Source of the DNA: Echinometra lucunter
Lineage: Eukaryota; Echinodermata; Echinoidea; Camarodonta; Echinometridae
Length of the DNA: 64,000 nucleotides
NCBI GenBank assembly: GCA_029962745.1
Contig: CM057152.1
Span: 21,015,310 to 21,079,309 of the forward strand
Reading direction: 5' to 3'
Positions 10,339 through 21,517 of this stretch are shown in pieces; within the stretch, counting starts at the first letter, position 1, and each line of letters starts with the position of its first letter. A program made the translations under genes and the position numbers. The notes beneath the pieces are model-generated. The model had not been told where the DNA came from. It did not search any database and saw only the letters and a list, made by a program, of their open reading frames with translations.

Positions 10339-13300
10339 GGTCTTGAAGCATAAATTTCAAGTTTGCTGTCAGTGCATTTGTAAGTGTAAATCAAGATTTT
10401 GTAGTTAGAAACTTCCAAACTTCTACACCCTAACTTCAAAAGGGAACCATTTCTCAGCTTCCAACCATGTTCCATGCCAGGCACCTGTTTTAATCAAGGA
10501 CGTTGAGTTTAATCTCATAATTCTCAAATTAAACATGATGATGACTGTGCATGAATAGCCATTCATGAGTGGTCGAAACATGTGGAAAGCAGGTGCTGAA
10601 AGAAATTCTGTGTAACTAGATTAGTTAATGTAATTTTACCATCAGTACTTTGGAGACTGCATTTATGAACCACATGTACTTGTATGCATTGCTTTACCTG
10701 GTCATTTTCCCTCCAACAATTGCTGTAAGATTTCTTCTTCTTTTTTTTTAAAATCCTGTACTGACAGGTCAAAAGTTGTCAGGAGAATTAGTTAAAATTT
10801 CAGTGCATGTTAGAAATTTTGCAGTGCATTTTATTCCATAAATATATGTTCATCTGAATTCAGATACTCTTATATTCAAAGAACAGCATTTGAAAACCAT
10901 TCCTTTCAGGTGTTTTCTTCTAGAAATGACATACCACTTAAAGAAATTCTAAGCATATATTATCACAGAAAACAGAAATTTGAGGGTTTTGATATTTTCT
11001 CTAATTTAGGGGATAGTTGAGAGATTTCCTGACCTTGAGGAGATTTATTGAAAGGAAAGGGAAATCCTTTTCAGAGGAAGTATAAATTCAAATTGAGCTT
11101 CAGGTTGTCTGGAAGAAACCTTGTACATGTACTTCACTGGGTGAATTGAGGCCAAAAATAACCATGATTTGAAAACTTTGTCGGCAAATCGACCATCTTC
11201 TTTACTAGTTTGGGGCACAAACAGAAGTTAATTAATCTGAGCCAGGGCTTTACTTTGAGAAATAAGTGACATTATAAGTATTAGAAAGTTCAGAGGCAAA
11301 TGCTGTCATATATAGCTAGTCCAACCAACAACACCACCTACAGCAAGTCCAGGGCTTTAGCACTTCCCCAGATCCCTAGTCATATTCCTAGTCAAATTGC
11401 ACAATACTAAAGCTGAATAAGCTCCATTAATCATATACATATTTCTCACTTGCCAAAAAAACCCATTCTCTATTCACCGACTGCTGTAAGATTTGGGTGG
11501 GGACTACATGTATTATGATAATCCTGATTTAGCATAGTTACGACTTACGTGACACTCGTCTTGAAATTGAGATCATTCGGTAATTTGGTAAGCCTCTTCC
11601 TTACGAAATGAATGTAATACGTCGCTTATTCATCGTTCTTTCATTCGACAGTATTCTCCCAGATAAGGCTCAGAAGACACATAATGCAACCTGATCCCTT
11701 GAATTCTCTTAGGAATAAGGATAATGATCAGTGACGTTGAAAGATTATGCTCCATTTTTTTTTGTCTGCGTTTCTTTGTCATGTTTCTTTCCTTTACTAT
11801 TTTAAAAACATCCTTCCAGTCCAACTCTTTGTACTCAATGGTGTATTGAAAAAGAGGTCAAGCTGTTTAACATACTTCTTTCTCCTTTTCATGCTCCCAT
11901 AAGCACTAGCCTTCCTGTTTTCATTTTTGTTGGGTAACAAGGAACATTCATGCACATCCCTCACGAGGGAAGAAATTAATTTTTTTTTTCCGGGCTTCTT
12001 TTTGAGCTCACTCACCCGAATTTTCTACATTGTATTACAGTTTGTTACATTGGAGCCTATGAGAATTTCAGGGGCTCTTTTTTTTTAGTTTTCAGAGGCT
12101 CTCTTTGGCATTTCGGGGGCGAATTTGCCCCGAGTCCCCGTATATTTTTTTCCCTGTCCCTCACACCTCAGTAGGATTTTGTACAGAATCTAATTGAAAA
12201 ACAGTCCATGTAAACAAAGAATGCTTTTAACTTCTGCCTGTGATCATGATCTGATTGCAGTCCTCTCCTTTCCAGTCAATCCCCCATTTCCACCTGCCTT
12301 TGTTCGCTTTTCATTTTTGAGCAGATCATGCGTGATCTCATCAAGGATTAGATGGAACTAGAGGAATATGGAGTCATTAATGTCTGGAAATAGATTTTGT
12401 GGTGTTATTAAACTGAGCACACTTCCTCAGGAAAGATCATTTGATGACAAATAGCAAGGCCGTTCACTCATGTTACAATGAGAATGTGGTTTTTAGAACT
12501 AATAATAATCATTTATTTTCACTGATTCTTATGTAACATTGATGGATTTCAACAACAACATGCTGTTTGGATGATCTATTTCCTTATTGTTAAGGTCAAT
12601 AGTCTAGCCATACAGGAAGGGGGGGGGGCAATTTTTTGTGTGTCATAAAAATTTGTACTCTCCAGTACATATAAAAAGGAAAGATTCTGCTGTAAATTTG
12701 AAATCATCTTTTCATTTGATATTTTCTAATGAGTGTCCATCCAGAAAACTGACAACTGGCATTAAGAATCCCCTTTGCAATGAAGAAGCATGCAAAGGAT
12801 ATGCCGCATTCTGTGTTTAGAATAAGAATAGTTCTTATAGAGAACTTGATTTTTGTTTCAATGAGACTTACTTTTAAAGCATATAGAAGCTTTTCTTTTT
12901 ATCTTTTAATGAAACTGAAGTGGCTGGTAGTCCTCTGGTTTTAGTACCGAAAGGAAATCTTTCACGAGACGATGAAAGAGCCTCATTAATATAGGAAGTA
13001 TCAAGTGTCGTTTATGCTGTAGTATCCCCTGTCTCGTAAAGCTCCTATCTTTTCAGCACAGGAATACAAGGAAGGGTTACCTCCCTGATTTTTCATCCTC
13101 CTCCCATGTTATGACCAAGGTCACTCCATGGACTTGATAGAAATGATTATTTATAGATTTTGATTTCTGTTTGATTCATATTAGCATTAGTGTGGTCAAT
13201 GGACACATGCTGATAGGTCTACCCATGAAGGAAGTTCCCGATGATGGATGAGAAGGCTTAAAATGTATACTGGATTTATTTTGAAATCTGAATGAAATTT

Positions 13301-13944
13301 GTAGGTCTATAAAGTAAACATCAGCTTTTGCAATATAAATTGCATTGATAATGGGTGAGAAATCAGTAAAAATCTGTCTTTAAAGCCATTGTGATATGAC
13401 ATCATACAATTTTAGCTCATCTCATTTAATGTTTTCTTTTTACACGATAAAATTATCTATGAAAAGTAAACCACCCCAAACTGTTCTACAAATGGTGTGA
13501 GAAAAAGCTTTCTGAAGGATAATGAAATGGATTCTTTCTTTTCCTTTTAAACGAATGATGATAAATCAAAAAGGTTTCAAAGGAAAATAGAAAACATTGA
13601 AAACAAGTACATGTAGTTTATGAAAATAAACCCAAAATGGGTGCCAAAGGGGGAAAATCCTTTGTTCCTTTTTCCTTTTTAATTAATCAATTTAAATTGG
13701 AGGAAAAAGAGGAAAAAGTATGAATGAGATACCATCTGAACAGTAAATTAAGACGGAAAAAAGTAGGAAATAAAGACTTCAGAGTAGGCTGTAATCACTA
13801 TCATTTTGGACATGAGCCAATATCTTGGAAGTAGTTCACTATCAAAATTGTGTGTTTCCTTTCTAAAAAGAGAAGGGGAAGGGCTCTTTCGTGAGTAATT
13901 AATTCATATCAGTTTTGGTTTTTGGGAGGTGTATTTTGCTGACA

Positions 13945-14525
13945 TTAAAGGAGAATGCAACACAGGCATCAGTGTGCTCTTAGTGAATGAAGATGACCAA
14001 GAAGAGTAACATTGAAAGTTTGAGCAAAATCGGACAATCTGTTCAAGAGTTATGAACTTTGAAAGTTTCAATAAATCCCTATTTTGAGGATCCTCGAGTT
14101 GGCAACTTTGCCAGCATCTGTGATGTCATCATGGACAACTCTCTGTTCATTTTGTACATAATTTTTCAAAAAAAATTGATATAAATGAAATTTCAAGTCA
14201 GGAATCAACATAATTCTTCCCAAAATGCTTGCAGAATTGAGATAGCCATGTCATACTCAAACAATGAATCAAAAGAATTTTTGTTTTTCTTGAAAATAAA
14301 GAAAATGTTAAATTCTGTGTACAAAATGAATGGAGAGTTGTCCACCATGACATCACAGATGCTGGCAAAGTTGCCAATTCAAGGATCCCCATAATAATGA
14401 TTTACTTAAAATTTCAAAGTTCATAACTCTTGAACAGATTGTCCGATTTCCCTCAAACTTTCACTGTTTACTCTTCTTGTTCTTCTTTGGAAGCACACTG
14501 ATGTCTGGGTTGCATTCTCCTTTAA
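13945..14525. mobile_element. 573-bp TTAA-flanked fold-back element (long inverted repeat)
   Basis: TTAA at 13945-13948 and 14522-14525 flanks 13949-14521. The ends are AGGAGAATGCAAC and GTTGCATTCTCCT, exact inverted repeats. The arms continue inward for roughly 240 bp each with scattered mismatches (for example CAGCATCTGTGATGTCAT on the left against ATGACATCACAGATGCTG on the right). A loop of about 100 bp is centred near 14240. Short open frames on both strands here are by-products of the palindrome. A transcript would form a long hairpin. Confidence 0.92.
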
Positions 14526-14845
14526 TGCCAAATTTAACAGAGCTGCAAGACGATTACATACTTGAAAAATATGTTTATGTACTTAAGAGTGAGTTTCAAT
14601 GATGAATAAGGATGTTTCTATTTGGTTCAGGCTATTAAAAAAAAGAGAGGCAAAGAGGATATTACAAGAAGATTAAGTATAAACATCTCAAGTAGCAGTG
14701 AAGTTGGCAATCCATGAGGATACTAGTATGGAAAAGAAGAAGGTGGAGAAATTGGATTGAGCATGTAGATGAAAAGACAAATTGAGCAATCACCAATATT
14801 CAGGGATGCATGTGCTTCTAATATTTATTTTGTTATTTCAATATC

Positions 14846-15046
14846 AATTCACGACCCTCGGTGTGAAATTCAGGACTGGGATGCAAAGTTCGCGCCACGG
14901 GTCCTGAATTTCGCACCGCGGGTCATGAATTTCACGACTTGGGATGCAAAATTTGCGCCACGGGTCATGAATTTCGCATCGCGGGTCGTGAATTTCCAAC
15001 TTGGGATGCAAAGTTCAGGACCTGGGATACGAAATTCACGTCGCAC
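14846..15046. repeat. Minisatellite of about 21 bp, eight or more units
   Basis: Successive units begin GGG: for example GGGATGCAAAGTTCGCGCC, GGGTCCTGAATTTCGCACC, GGGTCATGAATTTCACGAC. Nearly all are 21 bp (one 20). Because 21 is a multiple of three, one frame stays open and reads as heptads such as FAPRVLN/FAPRVMN. This is a repeat artefact rather than evidence of a gene. The first units look like inverted relatives of later ones. Confidence 0.9.
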
Positions 15047-15837
15047 ATGACCTGTTGTCGAGCGTACTTCAGGGCCACCATACCATACTGACTGGTCAGT
15101 TCACATACAGCTGTCATCTGTTCCATACCAGATGATCTCTAGTTAAAGTATGACCAGCAGTCCTCAGGAGTCATCTAATTAATTTCTTCCCCTGTCTTCA
15201 AGGACAGAAATAGGAATCCTTGTACACTTTCATGGGAGATGGAAAAGTCACGGTGTTAATTAAATAGACCTTATTTTTAAAATGTATCATATAACAAAAA
15301 TGTAAATAAAGGTAAAGTAGCAGACATTTCTGTGAAAGTAAGAGTGTATATTTTTTATGTGGGGGGGGAGGAAGGGAGGATTTTAAAATTTTTTTATAAC
15401 TACAAGGGCCCATATTCCTATGCAAATCCATATTCAGTGTATGTAGTTGTAAAACTTACATTGGCAGATTACAACTTGGCCTCCTAAGGTTAGAAAGTAA
15501 ATGGGCACTGACCCCCCGGCCATAAGATTTAAAAACAAACAAAAACAAATCGTAACAAAACAAGAAAAAAAATTGCCTGAGATTAACAAATCATATCAGT
15601 GATTCCTCTACAGTGTATAGTTACAGCAAATTAGATTAGAAACCTGTTGGGTATATCATATGTACCCTTTTTAATTTGTTCTTAGATATTTTTGCACATC
15701 TATTTTGATAATCTTTTGTATTATTTGCCTTTTCTTTAGGAAGCACTTGTATTGTTTTTTTTCTATTCCAGTTATTCCTCCTTTTAATAGATGAATTAAT
15801 GTGATTATGTCTTTGTTGTTTTTTTTTCCTTTTACAG

Positions 15838-15907
15838 GGATTTACTAGCAGATCTTGAACAGTGTGATGAAGATCCTGTCAGGGTTGCTGATTGCTTCCT
15901 AGAAGTG
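15838..15907 (+). CDS. PLEKHG: DH-domain exon (70 bp)
   Basis: The acceptor is TTTTACAG|GGA and the donor GAAGTG|GTAAGT. The first G completes the lysine codon from the previous exon; then 23 codons end in phase 0. The peptide DLLADLEQCDEDPVRVADCF plus LEV matches the PLEKHG pattern 'L-L-x-D-L-E-x-x-x-x-D-P-V-x-V-A-x-C-F'. A degenerate minisatellite begins about 25 bp after its donor, close enough to be of interest for splicing. Confidence 0.93.
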
Positions 15908-15930
15908 GTAAGTGAATGCACAAAGAGTAG

Positions 15931-16195
15931 TCCATAATCTTCTCAAAGTCCAGTCCAGACTCCAGAGCCCTCTCAAAAACTCTCTCAAATACATGGTTTA
16001 GGGCCCTCTCAAGATGACTTCAGAACTCTCTCAAAGACTGTTTAGAGCCCTCTGAAAGACTGGACCAGGACCCTCTCAAAGATTACTTCAGAATTCTCTC
16101 AAATACTGATTTAGGGCCCTGACTGGTCCTGGGCCCTCTCAAAGACTACTCCAGGACTCTTCTGAAGACTATTCCATGACTGAGGACCCTGAGCA
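15931..16195. repeat. Degenerate minisatellite, unit about 25 bp, adjacent to a DH exon
   Basis: Repeated phrases GGGCCCTCTCAAAGAC, AACTCTCTCAAA and TTCAGAACTCTCTCAAAGAC alternate with spacing near 25 bp. Copies differ in many places. The array starts a few tens of bases after the donor at 15907 and is rich in CUCUC motifs in the transcript sense, resembling binding sites for polypyrimidine-tract proteins. That link is inference. Confidence 0.75.
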
Positions 16196-16220
16196 GTGAT
16201 TGATTGCACATTTCATGTTA

Positions 16221-16718
16221 TTAAAGGCATTGGCTAACTTTGTGAGTAGCTGATTTAAAAAATTCTCAAACTAAGATGAAACATGCATATGAGTACTTGT
16301 ATTTGTACTCAAAAACCCTGAAACCAACCATAATTTGGAATGAAAAAGTGTAAGTTAGACGCAAACAGCGATTTTATTATCCTTCGTCTCATGAGACAAT
16401 CACTAAGAGGACCACTTTGCTTGAATTTGAAAATGCCGTTATGTGCCTCCCGCCGCGTGATACGCCAATACACACAATACGGTTTCGGTGAGTCATACGC
16501 GCATGCGCACTCCTTATGTCTATTCTGTGCAACCGACCCTCGTATATTTTTCAAACATTGGTTCGCATTTTTGATATTTAAAAATGCTTCCTGTGGATAT
16601 TATACTTTGAAACTTTCAGACTGGTATTTTCACACTATAACCCTTATGTTTATCCCATTTTCAAGTAAGAAAACAAGATTTTTTAAAAAATCATAACAAT
16701 GTTAACCAATGTCTTTAA
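16221..16718. mobile_element. TTAA-flanked DNA element family A, copy 2 (490 bp)
   Basis: TTAA at 16221-16224 and 16715-16718 flanks 16225-16714. The ends are AGGCATTGGCTAAC and GTTAACCAATGTCT. The sequence is collinear with copy 1 at 9848-10334, same orientation. It is non-coding; open frames overlapping it are spurious. This copy has the clearer target-site duplication and defines the family ends. Confidence 0.9.
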
Positions 16719-19700
16719 CCAATCAGGATCAAATCTTTTGAAACTTCAATCCCGGGTGGTTACTGGAAAGTTGTATTTGAGGGCAACTCGTAATCGATAG
16801 TAACTCTCTAACTCTGTAAAAAGCCCAAGAAATTATCACAATGTCACAAGAATACTAAATTATGCAAGAACATCAGAATTCTCAGAAATTCTTGACATCC
16901 ATCTCTCTTGAAAGACAATAGAGTTCTGCATGCTAAGCAGTCTGTTCATGGGCCACTTTTGCATTTCATCATCGTCTAAAATAATTTTTCTAGAGTTTCG
17001 TAGTCCATGTTTTGTTTATATATGCATAGTAGTCATGCATTTTAGGATGTTTGAGGTTGCTACGCCAAACTGCTTGGCCAAAAGTTTGCTATGTTACATT
17101 GTAATATATTTCCAAAAAAATTGTCACTGAGTGAAGCATTTCAAAGACCTTTAGTATGCCTCCCTGTACCCTGGTAATCTTCTGAAGCTCAGGTAGTTCC
17201 TCTGGCATTTGTATAAGCTCTTATGAGATTGGGAGTGTCTGGAAAATGGAAACCCCCTCCTAAACTTGATATTCAGCAGGCCAGGAAGGCAGTCTCCACT
17301 CCCAAAGTAGCAGTAGAGTATCACTTCTTTGAAATACAACTTTCACTTTCACTCAAGTTGCAAGTTATTTTGGTCATCGTAAAACTTGGGTTTAGTTACA
17401 ATCATAGACATATAATAAATTTACTAGACGAAAAGCAGCACACGCTTATATCATTACGCGAATGGCATTAGGCCCCGCCTCTTTCGGATCATTTGAAGGT
17501 CGACCGAAGCACCCGTTTTTGTTGCATTATTCATATCTACTGCGCGTGTGGCGCGTATCACTTTTATTATGATACTTTGATTTAATGCGCATTTGTTGCG
17601 CATTTGTTGCCCATTGACTGTGCATCATTGCACATAGTTTTAGCTGATGGGTGTAATGTTTTAAAACATGTACAAACGCACGTGACTCCTTGGAATCATC
17701 TTACAAAATGAATAATTCATTTTTGCTCATAAATATTGATCGTTGCTTAGGTCGGCCTTCTAATGGATCTGGACAAAATGGCTGAGCTTTAGGGGCCTGG
17801 TTACAATGTTCCCGCTTAGAATTATTGATGTTCCTGTGACCGTGATATTGAGACCCTATATTCAACTATTTCGTAATATAAATGACAGGTTATGACAAAA
17901 TTGTAATGATTTTCCAAGCGTGCATACTGTTCCAAACCAAATCTGAATACGAAACCAGAGCTTATTGTCCAGTACCAGTGATCAAATGAAGTGCTAAAAT
18001 CATGCTAAAACAAAGCATGCTTTAGAAATTTGATTGTTTTTTTATTTTTTTTATTTTTTTTTATTTTGGGGGAATGTACAGGGTCATGGTAGTAAAACAA
18101 ATACGGTTGTTTTGACAAACGCGTGTGATTCTGATGTACTTTGATAGGCAATTTTCAAAAGGTATGACCTTTTCAATTTTTATTTTCAAGATTGAAGTCA
18201 TAAAACAAAAATATTTCCTCCAAATTGAAGGGAATCAATTAGTATGACTGCAAGATTACTCATAGAATTGCACAGAAGTGCTCTTTTCAGGAAATTGTAG
18301 ATTAACTCTATGACTTATCCATCAAGTTTTTCTTCACCAAACGCACTTTTGGCAGACCAAATTGGGAGTCGTAAGAAAAGAGAAAAGTATATTAGCTTAT
18401 CGTATCATTCCGCACTTGTCGCCTGGAGTAATATTTGTCCCCTCCGGTCTCTGCGATTCACTGGGCCTGCCGACGTAACCTGCCAGAGTGTTGTTTGATG
18501 AGTAGACTTGACAGTGATGGGCTTATAATGCCTCCCAGCTGGTCATTTTGTCATATCCATAACTCTCATCTGTTTTATGATAGTTATTAAGGTCAGGAAT
18601 GGGAGTGGCTCGAGGAATGGATGCACTTTGTCAGAGGGGTCAAAGGTCCTTGTTTGTGTACTGCGGGCAGCCTGGTTGAAACAAAGAACAGAGTCCTATA
18701 TTGTGACAAGAAAGAATTTGTTGATTCCCTCTAGAAATTGCGAGTATCGGTGAAAAATGCAACAGTGAATATGGAAAGAAAAGGATAAATAACACCAAAA
18801 GCACTACAATGATGTTCGTTGTGTTGAATGAAAGATAACGTAACAAACAAATATCTTTTATTACATTACGCAGTCTCCTATGGACATAGCTGTATTATAA
18901 TCTACCCATGGTGACAAAAAGTAAGTCAACAGATTTTGAAAACATCCCCCCCCCAAAAAAAAAAAAACCAAAACAAAACAACCCAACAACAACAAAAAAC
19001 ACACTCACACACACAACAAAACAGTATGGGCATAGTTACTGCCTTGAAAAGATTAAAAGTTGATGCTTGGATTCAGGGTTTTCACACAACTGCTTGCAAC
19101 AAAACCCGACAATTTGGAGCTTTATCCTGAAGCAATGACTAACAGTCATCTCTTTATGATGTATGCAAGGTGAAAGCACCTATTAAAGTTCAAAGGTAAT
19201 GAAATATCCCTCTTTTGTTGCTATTCTCTCTGTGTGTCCAGTGGCCAGGAAGATGATTGTATTCCACCTTGAGGCTACTAGGTCTAGGTTGAAGATTATC
19301 AACCTGAGCCTCCTCTTGACCTGTTTGTTGTTGGACGTGTCAGATATGTGTATGATAGACATCAGAATGATACTGATCTCGGCAAACTGAATTTCCTCCT
19401 GATTTTTATGGCGAGACCAAGACCGACGGCAAGGAGTTGAGTCGAAGAGTGAAAAAATGAAATAAAGCCCGAGGATATGTTTGCTCTGCTTTTACAAATT
19501 TCTTCTCTCATCATCTGCACCTTCTCCTTGTACCCTCATCCTCTCTCTCTCTCTCTTTCTCTTTCTCTCTCTCTCTCCCTCTTTGTGTGTGCCCCCCCCA
19601 ATACCAATATTCCTCTTTTGTAATATCATTATCTTTATTCATGGATGGTGGGCCATTGACAGAAACTTTTATTTTGATGTCAATCATTTTTATTGAAAAT

Positions 19701-21319
19701 AAAAAGTAAGCTAGATGGCCGACATAAAAGAGGCATAACGGAGGCATGACGTACAGTGTTGTCTGGGGCTGAAAAGAGATGAGATGACCTATTTTTATCT
19801 TCTGAGATGTCTTGAAGTTCCTTGACTTCTGTCCCTTTTTAATTGTCATCTCTCTCCCAGTTTTCTCTCTGACATACATTTCTTGGTCTTCCTTTTACAT
19901 TGTGTATGAAAATTTCATTCATGACACGATATAGAACCAGTAAGAAGCGGAAACACTAGAAGAGAGTAACTTTTCAACTTTTCTCAGTATCTTGGCTTGC
20001 AGGGTTCTCACTAGAAAAAAAATCCACACATGGTTCCCCCTCTGCGCAAAGTGCGTAATTTTCGGAAGTTTTACGGAATAACACCTAAAGTTAGGTGTGG
20101 CAGCATTATATGCTATAGTAAAAGGATGAAAAATACTTCTTGGTAAGCAGGAGTTGTCTACTAATGGCATTATAGTAAAAATACATTGCCAAAAAGCAAA
20201 ACAGTCTGTGGCATTTATCATTATTGTTAGGAATATATACTCCAATATTTTTTTACCCTTGTTGCCATGCATGGTGCAGCAATTTCACACATGGTTCTTC
20301 CTTGTCTGAAATCCTTTACGCATGGTATTGGAACCATGGGTGTTATGTACTGGCGAGAACCATGGCTTGTCTTCTCCAGCTTCGTGACAAGACCGAAAGC
20401 CTCCTGTACCATGGATAATGTCAATCCATTGTACATCCAGGACCTGACGTTACCACTCCCACCTCCTTCATGTCATATATATATTACAATATTGGTTGTG
20501 AGGGGTCTCACTTAGCACCCTCGACTTGAAATGATTAATACTAATTTGGTTCCCATTAATTAGATTGTAGCGCCCAAAGATTTGGGACCCCGCTAGATGC
20601 CTATGCCTCGATGGATGGGTAGTCGGCACTCACTGAACTTGACATGTCTATGCTCGGCATTCAAGTAATGTCGTAGTATACACACTGACTAATTTGTGGT
20701 CGGATTTGGCTGGTCCATTGGTGGGAAAAATAGCTAATCAAATTCAATATGGGCTGGGAAATTTTGACAGAGTTGCCACTCTCTGCATCGCCATGTGAAA
20801 TAAGTGCTGACGTGGACAAAAGCAAAATAATTTTGAAGAATTAACCCGTTGAGTACGATTTGATTTAAGTACGGTATCAGTATGACACACATTTTCAAAA
20901 GAAACCTGCCCTAGTTATCTCAAGCTTAGTTTTCAGTTGGTTAAGATTTTCGACATAACTAAGTATGTATATGGATTCCAAAGAATAACGTAAATAGTTG
21001 GTTTTGTAAAAAGGTTTCCTCTGTCTGTGAAAAGTTTCTCTGGTTCATTGTTTGACATGGGATTAAATTGTAGTGGATGGACAGTCAGGATTGATTGATG
21101 AATAAAATTAACTTGCATGCACATGTCATATTCGGCATTTTTTTAAAATTTGGTGTTAATAATCTTAACATTATGCCAGAATAACATCTGAAAAAAAAAA
21201 CAAACAAGTCAATGCCCCTTTGGCTGTCACAGTGACAGCAAATGATATCTGTTTTCAGCAAGTATACTGCTTGAGTTTTATGCTATAACTTTTGATTGCG
21301 TATTGTTTTCGTGTTCTAG

Positions 21320-21517
21320 GAGGATGATTTCTGTATCTACACCAAGTACTGTACCAACTACCCCAAGGCTGTCGACGTACTGACAGAATGCATGAAGGAT
21401 CCTGCCATATCGGACTTCTTCAGAGAACAACAGGCACAACTCAACCATGGTCTTGCTCTGGGTGCCTACCTACTCAAACCTGTCCAAAGGATACTCAAGT
21501 ACCATCTCCTGTTTCAG
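21320..21517 (+). CDS. PLEKHG: DH-domain core exon with the GEF signature
   Basis: The acceptor is GTTCTAG|GAG and the donor TTTCAG|GTAATT. It is 198 bp, 66 codons, phase 0 at both ends. It starts [20 protein letters not shown] and ends with [20 protein letters not shown], the DH conserved region 3, whose helix contacts the Rho GTPase switch regions. '[12 protein letters not shown]' is almost invariant in Dbl-family GEFs and is intact here. The residues between ([17 protein letters not shown]) match the family. This exon is the strongest evidence for the gene's identity. Confidence 0.97.

Larger units (their letters stand above)
7507..15837 (+). other. Intron (8.3 kb) rich in DNA-element remnants
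   Basis: No coding sequence supported. Contents in order: a CT tract (about 7519-7550) and C runs; a perfect inverted-repeat MITE (8220-8411); about four diverged tandem units of about 196 bp (8622-9340); TTAA element family A copy 1 (9848-10334); a 573-bp TTAA fold-back (13949-14521); a 21-bp minisatellite (14846-15046). 10340-13940 and 15050-15820 are AT-rich with nothing I can name. Confidence 0.8.
15908..21319 (+). other. Intron (5.4 kb)
   Basis: Contains a degenerate minisatellite just after the exon (about 15931-16195), TTAA element family A copy 2 (16225-16714), T-rich runs near 18035-18066, A/C-rich low complexity at 18947-19022 and a CT tract near 19541-19580. 16720-18030 and 19580-21310 show no gene or element I can name. 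Confidence 0.75.

Noticed and set aside
14185..14394. Short open frames on both strands
   Set aside because: They lie in the arms and loop of the TTAA fold-back element.
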